Below are positions 1 through 12,241 of a DNA stretch of 64,000 bases, one piece after another. The stretch is from Seiridium cupressi (taxonomy: Eukaryota; Ascomycota; Sordariomycetes; Amphisphaeriales; Sporocadaceae), in NCBI GenBank assembly GCA_036674765.1, contig JARVKI010000036.1, forward strand, positions 310,001 to 374,000, given 5' to 3'. How positions within the stretch are numbered: the stretch's first letter is position 1; each line of letters starts with the position of its first letter. The position numbers were made by a program, and so were the translations under genes. The notes beneath the pieces are model-generated. The model saw nothing but the letters and a program-made list of their open reading frames with translations, was not told the origin of the DNA and did not search any database.

Positions 1-497
1 GCCCAAGCCTATGGCCGCCCCCATACACCCCCCTATTCTATCACATGCTTCCGCTGGCGGGAGACCTCCATACCCATGATCGTGGAGTGAGATCACGCTG
101 TTGGAAATAGTATCCAGACCTAGTGACCTTCCCCAGAACCTAGGTCCTGGGCCTGGGGTCCCATGGGCCGTGGGTCGTCCTACCGTGGCTATGGTCACAG
201 TCGGCCAAACAAGCATGATGGTATTTGCCCGGGACTAACACTGCTAGTCAAGATCTCATTGCTTCTCTTCGTCAGGACGTCTTATGCGTCTGTAGTGGAC
301 CATATTGGTCATTTTCCGCTTAGGAAAGGGCAGTTCTTGCTTAGTTATGACGGCCCGTCGAGTGGCATTTGGCGCCTCCTGATCACCCCTTGAACGATGG
401 CTTATTTCTGGGCTTGGTTTATAAGACCTCTTTTCTCCAGTTCCGAGATGGATTTGCACAGGGCCTACGCGCATCCTTCTGTTCTCTTTCATTCAAG
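1..497. other. Intergenic, 5' flank of GH55 gene
   Basis: No reading frame here has recognisable protein similarity. The last part is presumably promoter and 5' leader of the GH55 gene that starts at 498. Confidence 0.5.
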
Positions 498-3341
498 ATG
501 CGTTTGAACTCATTTCTCGTGGCTATATTCAGCCTGATCGTCGGTATCCATGCCTACTGGCTTGCAGACATATCTCGTAAGTCCATGGTAGCTGTGGGTG
601 TATAGTAGTCTCGTATACTAATATAGTTGATCAGATCAAGGTGTTGCACCCTTTGCGGGCTCAGGATATGCAGTGTTCCGTAACGTTAAGGACTATGGTG
701 CCGTAGGTAAGTGATTGGTCGATCCCACCTTGAGATAACACCTATCTCGTATTCCGCGAACTGTTCTACCGTATTGAACTGTATCTACCATCTTGTACTG
801 ACCACCGTGATAGGTGATGGTGTCACAGACGATACTGCCGCTATCAATGCTGCCATCACAGCCGGCGGTAACCGCTGTGGGCAAGGCTGTGTAAGTAGAC
901 ATCATCAACTCCCACCTGATCATCCCACAATCATAGACACTAACACCAACAAGGCATCGACAACAGAAACTCCAGCAGTCGTCTACTTCCCAGCAGGAAC
1001 CTACCTGATCTCTTCTTCCATCATACCATATTACTTCACTCAACTCATCGGTGATCCCAGCTCGCCACCCACCTTGAAGGCCACAAGCGGCTTCTCAGGC
1101 TTTGGTCTCATCGATGGCAATCCCTACTGGTCCTCAGACCTCAACTGGGTCGCTGTCAACGTCTTCTACCGCCAGGTGAGGAACTTCATCATTGACACGA
1201 CGAACATTGCTCCTGGTACTGCGGCTACGGGTATGCACTGGCCCACGTCACAGGCAACCAGTCTGCAGAATATTGTGTTCAACATGCCAACCACTTCTGG
1301 GGTCGTACATGTCGGTCTCTTCATCGAGAGTGGTACGTAGCCTAAACAATCCTTATGCCCATGGACGTAACATGACTGACATTCGTAGGATCTGGTGGCT
1401 TTATAAGCGATCTTACCTTCAACGGTGGTGCTACTGGAGCTTCAATGGGTAATCAGCAGTACACTATGAGGAATCTTGTGTTCAACAACTGCGGGACTGG
1501 TAAGTCACGACGTTTACCTCGAGGCGTAATCCTGCCTAATTGCGTCTAGCCATCATCCAACTCTGGAACTGGGGTTGGACCTACATCAACCTGCAGATCA
1601 ATAACTGCGGCAAGGGTATCGATATCTCTGCAGGCGGCTCAAGCGCACAGAATGTTGGCTCCATCACAGTCATCGACAGTACCTTCGTCAACGTACCTGT
1701 AGGTATCATCACGGCCTACACATCGTCATCACAGCCAGCTACTGCCGGAAGTGTTGTCCTAGAGAACGTTGTCCTCCAGAATGTGCCTGTTGCAGTTCAG
1801 GGACCAAGCGGTACTGTACTCTCGGGCGGTACAGCGACCATTACAGCGTGGAGCGAAGGACACAGGTACACTCCAACTGGTCCTCAAAGCGCTCTGGGAG
1901 CTAGTAAGTGCTTTTTTTTTTTAAACTCCTTTCATGACCAACGTGCATCAGAGATCAGCCACTCACCTCAAGATCAGTCACGCCCAACTCTCGTCCATCA
2001 GTGCTCCTAGACAGCAGCGGTAGGTACTACCAGCGTTCGAAACCACAATACGAAACCCTCGCTGCGTCCTCCTTCGTTAGCGTCCGCAGCGCAGGAGCAA
2101 AGGGCGATGCATCCACAGACGATGTAAGAAGCTTCTCCTACGACCTCGCGTCGGCTCCGATGAAGTATGTGCTAACACTTTCCAGACTGCAGCAATCCAA
2201 TCTGCAATCAACAGCGCTGCCTCCGCCGGCAAGGTTGTCTTCATCGACTTTGGTCTCTACCGCATTACCTCGCCCATTGTCATCCCGCCCGGCTCCAAAA
2301 TTGTGGGTGAAGGCTACCCTGTCCTCATGGCCGCCGGTTCGTACTGGTCCTCGATCACGGATCCCAAGCCCGTCATCCAGGTCGGCTCGACGTCCGGCCA
2401 GGCTGGCACTGTCGAGCTCTCTGATTTCGTCGTCGGGACACAAGGCTCGACCCCGGGTGCTGTGCTGATCGAATGGAACCTTGCCTCCCCCAGCGGTTCG
2501 CCTTCGGGCATGTGGGATGTACATACGCGAATTGGAGGGTTCGCAGGCTCGCAGCTGCAAGTTGGGCAATGCCTCAAGGACGCCGGCTCCTCGACAGTCG
2601 TCTCGTCCTGCATCGCCGCATACATGAGCATGCACGTCACTGCCTCCGCCTCTGGGCTCTACATGGAGAACACATGGCTGTGGACCGCCGACCACGATAT
2701 CGAGGACGCTTCGAACACCCAGATCACCATCTACTCCGGTCGTGGTTTGTACATCGAGTCTCAGAATGGGCCAATCTGGTTGGTGGGCACTGCCGTTGAG
2801 CACCACGTTCTGTACAACTACCAGATCGCGAACAGCAAGAACATCTTTGCCTCGGAGCTCCAGACCGAAACACCGTACTTCATGCCGACGCCAAACGCGC
2901 TGGTGCCGTTCCCAGTCAACACAGCCCTCAACGATCCCGATTTCAGCTCGAGCTGCTCTGGTGTCTCGGGTAACTGCGCCGCGTCTTGGGGACTGAGGAT
3001 CTTGGACTCCAGCGATGTGCTGATCTACGGAGCGGGGCATTACTCCTTCTTCTCGTCGTATTCGACCAGTAAGTTTTCGAATCTACTTTTACTCCTCCTC
3101 TGTCGCGTTTATGTGTGCCGATACTAACGGGTTGTGCACAGCTTGTTCGACAGTCGATGCGGGCGAGACCTGCCAATCGCGAATCGTATCCCTCGAGGGC
3201 ACCATAAGTAACGTGAATATCTACAACCTTAACACCATCGGATCGCTGAGCATGATCAATCGGGACGGGACGAGCTTGGCGAGTTGGTCGGATAACGTGA
3301 ATACGTTTGCGGCAAACATTGCGGTGTTCAAGAGCGGCTGA
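498..3341 (+). CDS. Secreted GH55 exo-/endo-beta-1,3-glucanase
   Basis: Modelled as nine exons: 498-576, 635-706, 814-890, 954-1332, 1389-1499, 1550-1903, 1978-2123, 2186-3068 and 3142-3341. They join in frame to 766 aa, the usual size for fungal GH55 enzymes. The start gives a signal peptide (MRLNSFLVAIFSLIVGIHA). Two pectate-lyase-like beta-helix modules each begin with the family motif: 'VKDYGAVGDGVTDDTAAIN' about residue 45 and 'VRSAGAKGDASTDDTAAIQ' about residue 385. Family members cleave laminarin-type beta-1,3-glucan outside the cell, in wall turnover or attack on other fungi. All donors are GTAAGT, GTACGT or GTAAGA and all acceptors are AG. No frameshift or stop was found. The family call is firm; exo versus endo mode is not resolved. 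Confidence 0.93.
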
Positions 3342-5845
3342 TCAGAAGAGGCCGAATGAGCATATCGATGATTGTAGGCCGGCGCAGCGAACTGCAGCGA
3401 TTACATTGAAGACATTGTGATGATACCAGCAGTGCAAAGGCGGATGTAGGCATAGGTAGCAAGTTGCCGCTGAGAACGAATCAAATGAGAGACTTATTTG
3501 TTACAAAGTTATGGTGACATTTGTGCTCGTGGCCTCCCATGTATGGCGGGGCAAAGCTGTGCTGACAAGGACTCGGAGCTTCGTGTTGCTTGCTATCGCG
3601 GCAAGAAATATGAGGCAATCATCTCCGTATCAACTGGTCGAGAAGCAGCAAGGTTTCTAGTGTGTAGCTGTTGGAAGTCAGGGTGAATATTGTGCGGCGT
3701 ATGCAGCAGCACGTTGTCAATGAAGATGTGAGACAATCTGGTGATGCGCAAGCAAGCTTTTCACATCACCATCACGCATTAAGCATTACACATCATCACC
3801 TCGCGAGGCTCACAGATGAACACGACAGATATCAAACACAGCAACAGGTAAACTTCTTCCTCACCGCGATCCACAAGGGAGCGCAAGCAACGAAAAAGAT
3901 AAAAAGAAGGCCATCAGACTTCCACCACGACCCACCCCGGCCACGCGCCACAAGGACAACGAGACTGATCGGGGTTGAGATCATCACCACTCTCTATACA
4001 GCTCATCCAGAGGAAGAACCGCCACCCTTGCGGGCAGAGCGAGAGCAAACGGCAGCCGAAGCTACCATAGAGGAAATATTCACTCTAGGATCGCGGGGGT
4101 ATCCCTCATCAACTGGCGTAGGTTCTGCAGCTTGATTGAGAAATCAAGAGCGGGATGACTACTATAGAAATGATTCTCTGTGGCACAGTAACGTTAGCGT
4201 GATGTTTCCAAGGTGCTGGACAGCTTGTGGGCCAAGTAGGGGGGGGACTAACATGAAGTATTGTCAACATAAAAAAAAAGAAGAAGAAGAGAGGAAAGGT
4301 TTCCTCGGCAGCTTCGAAACACTTTTATGTGAACGCTGGTGGGGCCTGGTTTCTGCCGCTAGGGCGGTGTGGGTCTATTGCCAGGCGGTCAATTGGCTAA
4401 GCTACGTTTATCGGTGGCACTTGGGCTGGCCACAACAACAGAACTGCTGCGCAGGACTCTAAAGCTAAATAGTGGACGCAGAAGATACCGGACGCTCATT
4501 AATACAGCAACCTCAACAGCAACGTGCCAAAACTTTGAGCAGGATCCTGTAACTTTTGGTGACAACAAATAAGTCTGATATATCTCATGACTGTCACGGT
4601 TTGAATACAATCTATGAACATATGCTATCCTAATTCACGAGCTCAGCATTGTAGATGCGCAAAGTTCCGGTTGGCCTTCTACTTGCATCGGAGCTTATGA
4701 TGCCAAATCCCAACTGGTCAGTCAATAGAACACGGGCTGAAACATCCAGTCGCAATACAACATGATTATCAATGTAACGCCTTTTGTGATTTAGATGCCC
4801 AGCCCAGCTAAGTAATCGACCCCAAGTTTCTGGTCCTTTCTCACAAGCTGTATCAGCAGTATCCTCTGGTTCGTTGCCAGTCGATTGTCTTCCGCAAGAA
4901 GTCGTTACAACGTAGTCATATTCATTCACTTTTCCTGATCCATCTTACAAATTTTCATTCTGAATGAAGTCAAGCAACCTATTACTACTACTCCTAGAGG
5001 CTTGGCGGCTATGCACTTGCCGCACACAGTAATGTCTTGGTGTTCCTTATCAGCCTACTCAAGATGGCTTTGGCCAAGACAATGTTTCCTCACTGAGTGT
5101 GATACTTGCTTGCCACTCGCTCAATATTTTCGGCAATTAACACATGGTTCTCCTTTTTCTGACGTCTTTGATTTTAATGACTTCCACGGCAGCAATAGGT
5201 GGCATATTGCATAGAAATAGACTCGGGGAACTGGGCAGACAGGACACAGCCATAGGTACTGTTTCTTCTGTCTAAAATCGGGGAAAATATAGGTTTATAA
5301 CAAGGCTGCTTATACGTCCTGTGGTTGTTGGTGACTGGAAAATTGTATCCGTGTTACACGGAGTTACTGCTATGTAGTACCCGGCAGGCTTTCTAGTTAC
5401 GCGATAGATGACAAGCTTCAGCGATCCCAAGATAGCGGCGTACACATGGGATACGAGAAACAGAAAATCATCAGTTAAACATCGCTTAAATTTGACCTAC
5501 ATGAAATCTATTGCTTGTCGCTTCCGATACGTGTTTTGATGTATCTTGCTTTCTTTCGTGCAAGATACCTCATCGTCTACGCTTAATTCCAGCGACTGAT
5601 TTCTGTTGATTATTCTCATTTGATGTATAACGCCGTATATGGTTGACCGTCATTTGTCAACTCGGCATATTTACAAGATCGCTATCAAGATCTGACGTAA
5701 TAAGCTCTTGTGAACTACCCCGTACGATACTTATCGTACTTACCCCACAACAGCAACCAACGCAACTAGTATAACAGTCTGCACCCCGCCACTTCGTCGA
5801 TAATCTCTTTGTTTCGTGGGAGACTGACTCAAAGTACGCGCGAAA
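3342..5845. other. Gene-poor 2.5-kb intergenic stretch
   Basis: No convincing gene. Open frames at 3671-4135 (+, His-rich, begins at TTG) and 4630-4929 (-, 99 codons, ATG) lack any family signature. Short purine runs occur near 4270. The last few hundred bases are the likely promoter of the PhyH-type gene. Confidence 0.5.
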
Positions 5846-6718
5846 ATGGCTGCCTCCCAGCTCCGTGACCAATTGCACAAGGATGGGTTTGTGATAATAC
5901 CCCAGATTCTCACCCCCGATCAACTCTCCACCCTCCGCTCCGCAGCTTCGCGCACCTCCTCATTGGCCCGCGACGGCAAATGGCCACACATCCGCACAGT
6001 CGGCAAGCAATTCCCGCCATGGCCGTCGACTCCAGGCGCCGATGGCATCTGGGGCGTGCAGGGCTTGCTTAATCCGGACCTGCCCGAGAACAAGATCTTT
6101 GTAGAGAACTACTTCAGTGATGCCGTACTGAATATCGCCAAGGAGCTTATGCAGTGCGGGGACGATGACCTTGTCATGGAGCTGTTCAATATGCTGGTGC
6201 GTCCGGAGAAGGATTTCGAGCTGAGGTGGCATCGCGACGACATACCGGCTACCGCTACGGCCGAGGAGGAGATGGAGAGGCTCAAACAGCCGGAGTGGCA
6301 TACGCAGTGGAACCTGGCGCTGTACGACGATGATAGTCTGGTTGCAGTCCCGGGTTCGCATGCGAGGGCCCGGACGGAGGAGGAGAGGAAGGCGGATCCA
6401 TTTGAGAAGGCCATGCCGGGGCAAGCAATCGTTCATCTCGATGCCGGAGATGTCGTGTTTTATAACAACAATATCCTGCATAGAGGTGTATATGACTCAT
6501 CCAAAGAACGAATGAGTTTGCATGGTTCGGTAGGCCATGCGGGAGGTAGTCAGTTGAGGGCTAGGAACGTGCTACAACACGGTATTGGAGGTTGGGTAGA
6601 TCGGTGTGATTTCTCTTCCCTCGACGAAAAGGACCGGGCGAAAGCTCAGGGGATGAAGGAAAGATTAGTGAGATTGGGGACTGAGAGTGGAAATGTAGGC
6701 TACTCTCATGCGGATTAA
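5846..6718 (+). CDS. Phytanoyl-CoA dioxygenase (PhyH) family protein
   Basis: Intronless, 290 aa. The N-terminus 'LRDQLHKDGFVIIPQILTPDQL' region is the classic PhyH opening. The Fe(II)-binding facial triad is visible: His129 and Asp131 in 'RWHRDD', and the distal His212 in 'ILHRGVYDSSKERMSLH', whose Arg lies in the usual place to hold 2-oxoglutarate. Such enzymes hydroxylate small molecules using 2-oxoglutarate and O2. No signal peptide and no C-terminal peroxisomal tripeptide (it ends SHAD), so it is probably cytosolic. The substrate cannot be read from sequence. It stands alone, with no neighbours that suggest a pathway. Confidence 0.88.
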   Translation: MAASQLRDQLHKDGFVIIPQILTPDQLSTLRSAASRTSSLARDGKWPHIRTVGKQFPPWPSTPGADGIWGVQGLLNPDLPENKIFVENYFSDAVLNIAKELMQCGDDDLVMELFNMLVRPEKDFELRWHRDDIPATATAEEEMERLKQPEWHTQWNLALYDDDSLVAVPGSHARARTEEERKADPFEKAMPGQAIVHLDAGDVVFYNNNILHRGVYDSSKERMSLHGSVGHAGGSQLRARNVLQHGIGGWVDRCDFSSLDEKDRAKAQGMKERLVRLGTESGNVGYSHAD

Positions 6719-7827
6719 ACATGCCAAAACTCCGACAAGGTCACGACTATCATAGGAAAGCGCGTATTGGAGTCTTTCAAGATTTGGTCTAAACGTGAAG
6801 TGTACGAGGATAGTTCCACGTAATTCAGCAGGGATTCGAGAGTACAGGCTGATGGACAGGTAGCCTTGAGCCCAGCCTAGCAGATGCTCCCAGGTATAGG
6901 ATCCCATAAGAGGCCTCTTCATGCATGTGTTTAGTTATTTCAGCTTCATACATCATATTCATGTGTGGTCTTTCTGCGCCTGAGCGGCCATTCTTCATCT
7001 CACCGGTGATGAAAGGTTTGCCAGGGATATAGTTCATGGAGGCTGGTGAGGCTTGGCAATTGGCAGCATCATAGGCTTAAGCCTCAAGCCAGACCATACG
7101 ACCATACGACCATACGACCATACGACCAATTTCAAACACTACGCTCTTGCATGTTGGACTGCCATCTACTGAGATTCTAGGCCGAAAGTATTTCTGGCAA
7201 AAACGTCAAGTCAGGATATATAAACTCCAAGATGTTCGCAAGGGGTACTCAACCTGTGGTAACACGAGTCTATGTCGCTCGACCCGACACTATGGCAAGC
7301 GTTAAGTATAATTCCAGAAGCCCTTCCCGAATAAATAAATCGTGCGTGCAAGTCTATCTAGCCACCGAAAAATATGTTTCAGAGCCTTTGCGACAGACTG
7401 ACCGCTTGAGCGTACCCATTGGCATTCCACAAAATTGCATTACTTCCGTCGTGGGTACTGCCGCGAAGAAAGGTGGTCATGAGTGGCTTCGAGACAGCTT
7501 CAAAACCCCTGACTCTGACGGTTGAAGCAATTTGCTATGTAGTCATAACTTCCTGCTATATACCACATGATCAGGAATGGCTGACAGAAGAACAACGTCT
7601 CTCAGCAGCTATCTCATTGTATGAACCATGAATCGTGAAGTCTTGCAGATTGGAGCTGTGTCTTTCTCCTTGGCAGGAGTATAAGAAGACGGCTCCTATC
7701 CAGTCTTCCTCTATTCATCAACTGGAAACACAGCCAGCAGACGACCACAACAACTTGCCCTCCAGGAGCATTGTTCAGACTTTTGTAGCCTTCTTAAGAT
7801 CCATCCCTTTCATTGCAACAAGCGAAA
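6719..7827. other. Intergenic, with short tandem repeat
   Basis: No gene recognised. It holds the 8-nt tandem repeat at 7092-7128 and, at its right end, the likely promoter of the small secreted protein relic. Confidence 0.5.
7092..7128. repeat. 8-nt tandem repeat (gaccatac)x4.6
   Basis: Four full copies and a partial fifth of the unit gaccatac run without mismatch. It lies between two genes and is outside any recognised coding sequence. Confidence 0.95.
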
Positions 7828-8250
7828 ATGCAGTTCACAAGCACCCTCATCGCCTTCCTAGCCGCCGCCGGCATCCAGACTCTTCCCTCGACTCTTGAGG
7901 CCCGCCAGGCCCGCAAGACCACTGTGCAGTTCTATCGCGACTTTTGCGGTGGAACCTCTATCGGGCCATCTCAGATCTGGATCCAGCGCGACGACCGCAC
8001 TGCACCGATGTCAGCTCACAAAACCCCGCTGGAGTCGGAGCTTTCTAAGTCCTGACCAAGACCGCTACTGTCGAGCGTATGTGCCTATTGCCCCCCTGTT
8101 GTCTCTGGTTTTCCAAGCGTGCGAAGCTGATGCGTACCAGTTACCGTTTACGCCCACAGATTTTGCGATGAAACTGGCTCGTTGGCTCATTTGAACATCA
8201 CCGCCCACGAAGTCGACTGCTTCTTCCTGAATGGCAGGTCTGAACGATAG
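7828..8250 (+). pseudogene. Decayed small secreted cysteine-containing protein
   Basis: The ATG at 7828 gives a good signal peptide (MQFTSTLIAFLAAAGIQTLP, then an ALEARQ-like cleavage region). Frame 1 reads to about 'QIWIQRDD' and then loses sense. Sense resumes in another frame ('CTDVSSQNPAGVGAF'), hits TAA at 8046-8048, continues 'VLTKTATVER', and after a likely intron ends 'HEVDCFFLNGRSER' with TAG at 8248-8250. The pieces look like one protein of about 110 aa broken by a frameshift near 7990-8010 and a CAA-to-TAA type nonsense change. An exotic splice pattern could also explain it. No family recognised; the size and signal peptide resemble fungal small secreted proteins. Confidence 0.45.
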
Positions 8251-8732
8251 GATGGAAGTAAATTGTGCTGAGAAATGACCCAGTAGAGGGGATATAACGT
8301 TCTGGTTGTAGCGGGCGGATGTTATGGTGAAGCAGGCGATTCCCTATGTACGACGTATTAAGTTTTGATTTATTGTATTCCACACTCATTTCCTGGCTTG
8401 GAAAACAAAAACCAACCGAAATACCCGGGTATAATCTTCCGTCTCATTAGAGCTTGTGATGACAAGCTAGCGGTGCGTTCATCTTATCTGGCACCATCGA
8501 CTCTCTTGCGAGTTCTCGTTGGCTATACCCAATACTCGATAACAATTATGCCTCCCCCCCCCCCCAAGAAAAATGAATATCGTGACCCTGACCTTGATGT
8601 GCAGATTGACACATGGATTTTTACGCCCCAAACGCCATTGCCATAATAACCTTGACCGGATCAGCGGTCTTCCATAGTACAGCGGGCATCCCCGATTTGA
8701 ATAACATCGTTTGACTCGTAGCTCTTGTTTTC
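8251..8732. other. Intergenic, convergent 3' ends
   Basis: Lies between the secreted-protein relic (+) and the membrane protein (-). A run of ten C sits near 8553. No gene seen. Confidence 0.45.
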
Positions 8733-9991
8733 TCATACCGCGCCAGAATCCTTCATTTGCTGCGCCCTCGTCTGTCCCTTCACGTACTCGCTCAGTCTCA
8801 TCTCATTACTCTCGTCTCCATGTCCGGCCATGAACCTCGACGACTCGCCCGGCACGTACGGGGGTGGCGCCGACATGCTGGCATGCGTGAGCGCCCGGTG
8901 TTGGTGTTCCGGATTCCTGTAACCGTCGGTGATCATCGCTGCCTCGGCCACGCTCTCTGCGCTCTCCCCGCTGCGCTGCTGATTTATTAATAGGCTCTGC
9001 CGCGCGGGGTCTATAGGGGTGCTGCTCGGTGTGATAGTCAGAGGGGATACGGGTATCGGGGTGCGTCGCTGCTGTTGCTGCTGTGCGACTGGGTCGCGTA
9101 GTGACTGCCGGCTGCCGAACGACCTCGGTGATCGCGGCGAGGCAAAGCCATCCTGTAAAGGTGATGACGGGGTCGATGACTGACGGACGAAGGAGGCACG
9201 GGTTCGCGACACCTTGGATTCTAGCCGGACCAGTTCATTCGCAGTCGCGAGGCGCTCGTCTAGCTTCCTCTGGAATGCAACTTCCGCGATGCGCAGGACG
9301 CCCATGGCTACTGTGGCCATATAGGAGAAGCTGTCTTGGTTAGATGGCTGATCAGCTTGGGGGTCTGGGTCCTATATCACTTACAGGATGCCAATAGTGA
9401 TGAAGTAGTATCCTTTCTCGAGTGCACAGAAGTGGTCAAGCTCCCCCTTCTGGTCGCCGGATCCGAAGCGTACAGTGTCATAGCCTGAGCGAGGATCATC
9501 TGGCGCATCGTCTGACTCGTCTAGAGGTAGTGTTAGTCATTTTCTAGAATCACTACACGTTGCGGATTGTCCTACAATCGCTCCTCGTTAGCCCGGCGCA
9601 ATTCGATGGAACACCACTGCGCGATATGATACTGAAGAGCCCTATGGTCAAGCCCATGAATAAGATGTCGCCGACCACGAAAACAAAAGTGATTGTGTCC
9701 TTCGATTTCAGATGCCGCCGGCCAGTGTGCTGCACCAACAATACGATCGCAGTATAGACTAGGATTATACATGTCTACATTTCTCGTGTCAATCACTTCA
9801 ACATCCTAAAGGCGCGACACGCGGTAGAAACTAACCATGATCTCCAGCGCGAGCATGGTGCCCGACAGGCCAAGCCGGTTCATGTGGATGTAAACAAGCA
9901 AGAAGCCGTTCAGAATAGCAGAGATCAAGGTCCCCAGGGCCTGCAAGGACCTAACGACCACCAAGTACGAGGAGATGCCCCATTTCGGCAT
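8733..9991 (-). CDS. Four-span (MARVEL-like) integral membrane protein
   Basis: Four exons on the minus strand (9991-9836, 9774-9576, 9520-9385, 9330-8733) join in frame to 362 aa, start MPKWGISSYL. Four hydrophobic segments are visible: about residues 17-37, 45-66 ('CIILVYTAIVLLV'), 75-97 ('FVFVVGDILFMGLTIGLF') and 150-172 ('YYFITIGILFSYMATVAMG'). A long polar C-terminal tail rich in Ser/Pro/Arg/Gln follows, with a five-Gln run. This topology is typical of MARVEL-type tetraspan proteins of fungal membranes; the family call rests on topology, not on a unique motif. The tail looks like a cytosolic region open to phosphorylation. Function unknown. Confidence 0.75.
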
Positions 9992-11467
9992 GTTGATATG
10001 GTGGCTAGGAAGCAAGCGACAGGGCGAACGAGCGTTTGCTTTACCTAAGCATGTGGCAAAGAATGGAGAGAGAGAATTGCGAGTTGGGACGAAAGAAACA
10101 AAACAACCTAGCAATTGGAGAATAGACAGAGGTGAGACCAGGTATGATCTAAGAGTCAACTTCCCTGTCGTTCCGGTAGAGCCAAGTAGTGCTGAGAAGG
10201 GTGGCCGAGGCAGTGCTGTTCAGCTGCAGCTTGCAGAACCACAGACAACAGCAGATCGTCGGGAGACGGAGAAAAAAAAAAGTAACAGGAAAAGGCACAG
10301 CAACTTCAGCCCAAGAAAACACCCTAGCGCGGCATGTCAAAAGAGCCCTACAAACCTTTTTTTCCTTCTTTTTTGCTTCTCCTTAGGTGGGCACTCAACC
10401 TTGCAGAATCTGATGCGGGCGACAATTTCCACTTGTGAAGGGGTCAGACATTCAGACGTGCAGATCGCGAGTCGAGATGCCGACAAAAAAGATATAAGCA
10501 GCGTTAAAATTTCACCCAGCTAAGGCAAAACCAGGCCCACATCTGCGAGCTGCCTGGGGCAGGCCCAGCATAGCCCGCATAGCCGGAGGACCACGCGGTG
10601 AGAGGCCTCTGGAAACCCCCTCGTACGGCACCAGGCGGCCAATAGAATAGATGTGGTGACTTGCCAACACGAAGTTTCGTCGCGTGCTCAGAATGACAGC
10701 ATAGTCATTCAATTGCTGAAAAGGGACGCGTCACCGGCAAGGTCGGGACTATCAGCGGTAGGCTATGGTTGAGTCCAGAGCACAGCCCCCCCCGATCGAC
10801 TAACCGCCAAGGTCCACTCAGCATACGCAACTGCAGCGCTAAGGAATGAAGTCAGCGGGATGAACCGACGTTCGCGAACAGCTTCGGTAACCTCCAAGAT
10901 CAAATCAACATATCATTTGGCTCTCGGCAGGGAAGTCTTGACCTTGGCTCGACGTTAGGGGGCCAGAGAATGCATAGCAACACCAGGCCGGTCATCAGAT
11001 AGGCAACGCCAAGCTTCTTATAGTCTTTCGCTTACGAGGGCAGTGAGCTTCCAATCGTCACGTCCTAACGGCTAGATCGGATCCAGATCCTTGGTTGACA
11101 GGACTGGGGCTTACAAAAGCGCGCCGTCGAGCCACGTCTTCGGGAATCGGTTGTCGAACAGTCTCCAGGCGCCCAAACACTGAACTCGGTCCCTTGCAGC
11201 GGCCCGTCCTCACTTATTTACATGAGCCTGTCCTACCTATGCTTGAAGGTGGTAGTCAAACCCGTCGAAACAGCTCAACCTGGGATGTGTGATCTTGGAA
11301 CCATGCGTTTCCCTCCACACCAGGCGCAGGACTTCTGCAACCGTGATCGTCAAGAAACCCTCTGCTTGCCAGACTGTCTGCAAATTTCTAGCATTTCTAG
11401 CATTTCATCATATCTCATCAATCCGTGAGGAGGCACTAGTCTCATGATCCTGCGACCTTGGCGCATG
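9992..11467. other. Intergenic between two minus-strand genes
   Basis: Includes the promoter of the membrane protein (next to 9991). The 182-codon frame at 9975-10523 (+) begins in the antisense of that gene and shows no family pattern. A triple 'agcatttct'-like repeat lies near 11390-11410. Confidence 0.5.
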
Positions 11468-12241
11468 CTAAGGCGAGCACTTATCTTCCGGCCAGCTAAT
11501 CTCCCATCCAGTACACAGCTTCTGGATCTCCAAGTCGCCCGGATCGTTCTCAAACATGGGCTTCTCGAGCCTCTGCTCAAAGATCTTCTCGACGTTGAAC
11601 CCATGATCTCTCGCCCGATCAAAGAAGGCCAGATCTGCCTGCTGTAGCCAAGGGCGGTAACTCGTGAAGAAGACCAGAGCCTTGCTGTCGCGCTTCTTGC
11701 TGAGCGTCATCTCGATCGTCTTGACCATGTTGGCGTGCTGAGGGTGCTTGAACAGTAGATCCGCCAGGATCAAGATATCAAACCCTTCCTCGCCGTCGTC
11801 GAGGTGAGCGATAATCGGCTTCGGATCCACGCCCCATTCGTACCCCTCGGCAACAATCCTGCTCTTCGGCTCCGGGATCAGCGCCGCGCTCTCGTCCACG
11901 TTCTTCCGGATCATCACCAGCAGCTCCTCGTCAGGGTAGTCGGTGCAGACCACTTTGCGCGCGCCCAGGATGGCGGCCACAATGCTCGGCAGGCCACCTC
12001 CGGCGCCCAGCTCAAACACAGTCTTGTCCTTGATGGCTGAGACGTTGTCCTCGAACCAGTGTGAGACATAGCGCGCGCCGTTCCAAAGGTAATGGCCCTC
12101 GCGCAGGTTGTAGCCGACAAGGTGGATGGGCACCTCGTGACCAGACTTCATCAGGTGCTTGGCCACTGTTGGCGGCTTCGGGGGCGCGAAATCCGCCGGC
12201 TCCTCGAAGAGGCCCGCGTCGAGTTGGTCGTCGTCATCCAT
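11468..12241 (-). CDS. EFM7: Protein N-terminal and lysine methyltransferase EFM7 (NNT1-like)
   Basis: Single exon, 257 aa. Class I SAM methyltransferase of the METTL21/Efm7 group. The acidic N-terminus (MDDDDQLDAGLFEEPADF) is typical of fungal Efm7/Nnt1. The conserved 'LWNGARYVSHWFE' segment lies around residues 52-64, SAM-binding motif I 'FELGAGGGLPS' about 76-86, and the acidic 'CTDYPD' loop follows. The post-I 'ILADLLFKHPQH' segment and 'TSYRPWLQQADLAFFDRA' complete the fold. In yeast Efm7 methylates the N-terminal Gly and Lys2 of translation elongation factor eEF1A; the older name is nicotinamide N-methyltransferase. Length fits the family. The next gene on the same strand begins upstream with about 350 bp between them. 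Confidence 0.9.
   Translation of the reverse strand: MDDDDQLDAGLFEEPADFAPPKPPTVAKHLMKSGHEVPIHLVGYNLREGHYLWNGARYVSHWFEDNVSAIKDKTVFELGAGGGLPSIVAAILGARKVVCTDYPDEELLVMIRKNVDESAALIPEPKSRIVAEGYEWGVDPKPIIAHLDDGEEGFDILILADLLFKHPQHANMVKTIEMTLSKKRDSKALVFFTSYRPWLQQADLAFFDRARDHGFNVEKIFEQRLEKPMFENDPGDLEIQKLCTGWEISWPEDKCSP

Noticed and set aside
3671..4135. His-rich 154-codon frame as a gene
   Set aside because: Starts at TTG, has no signal peptide or domain, and the His run comes from a simple cat-rich tract.
7092..7128. CRISPR-like array
   Set aside because: Units of 8 nt are directly adjacent with no spacers; it is a simple tandem repeat in a eukaryotic genome.
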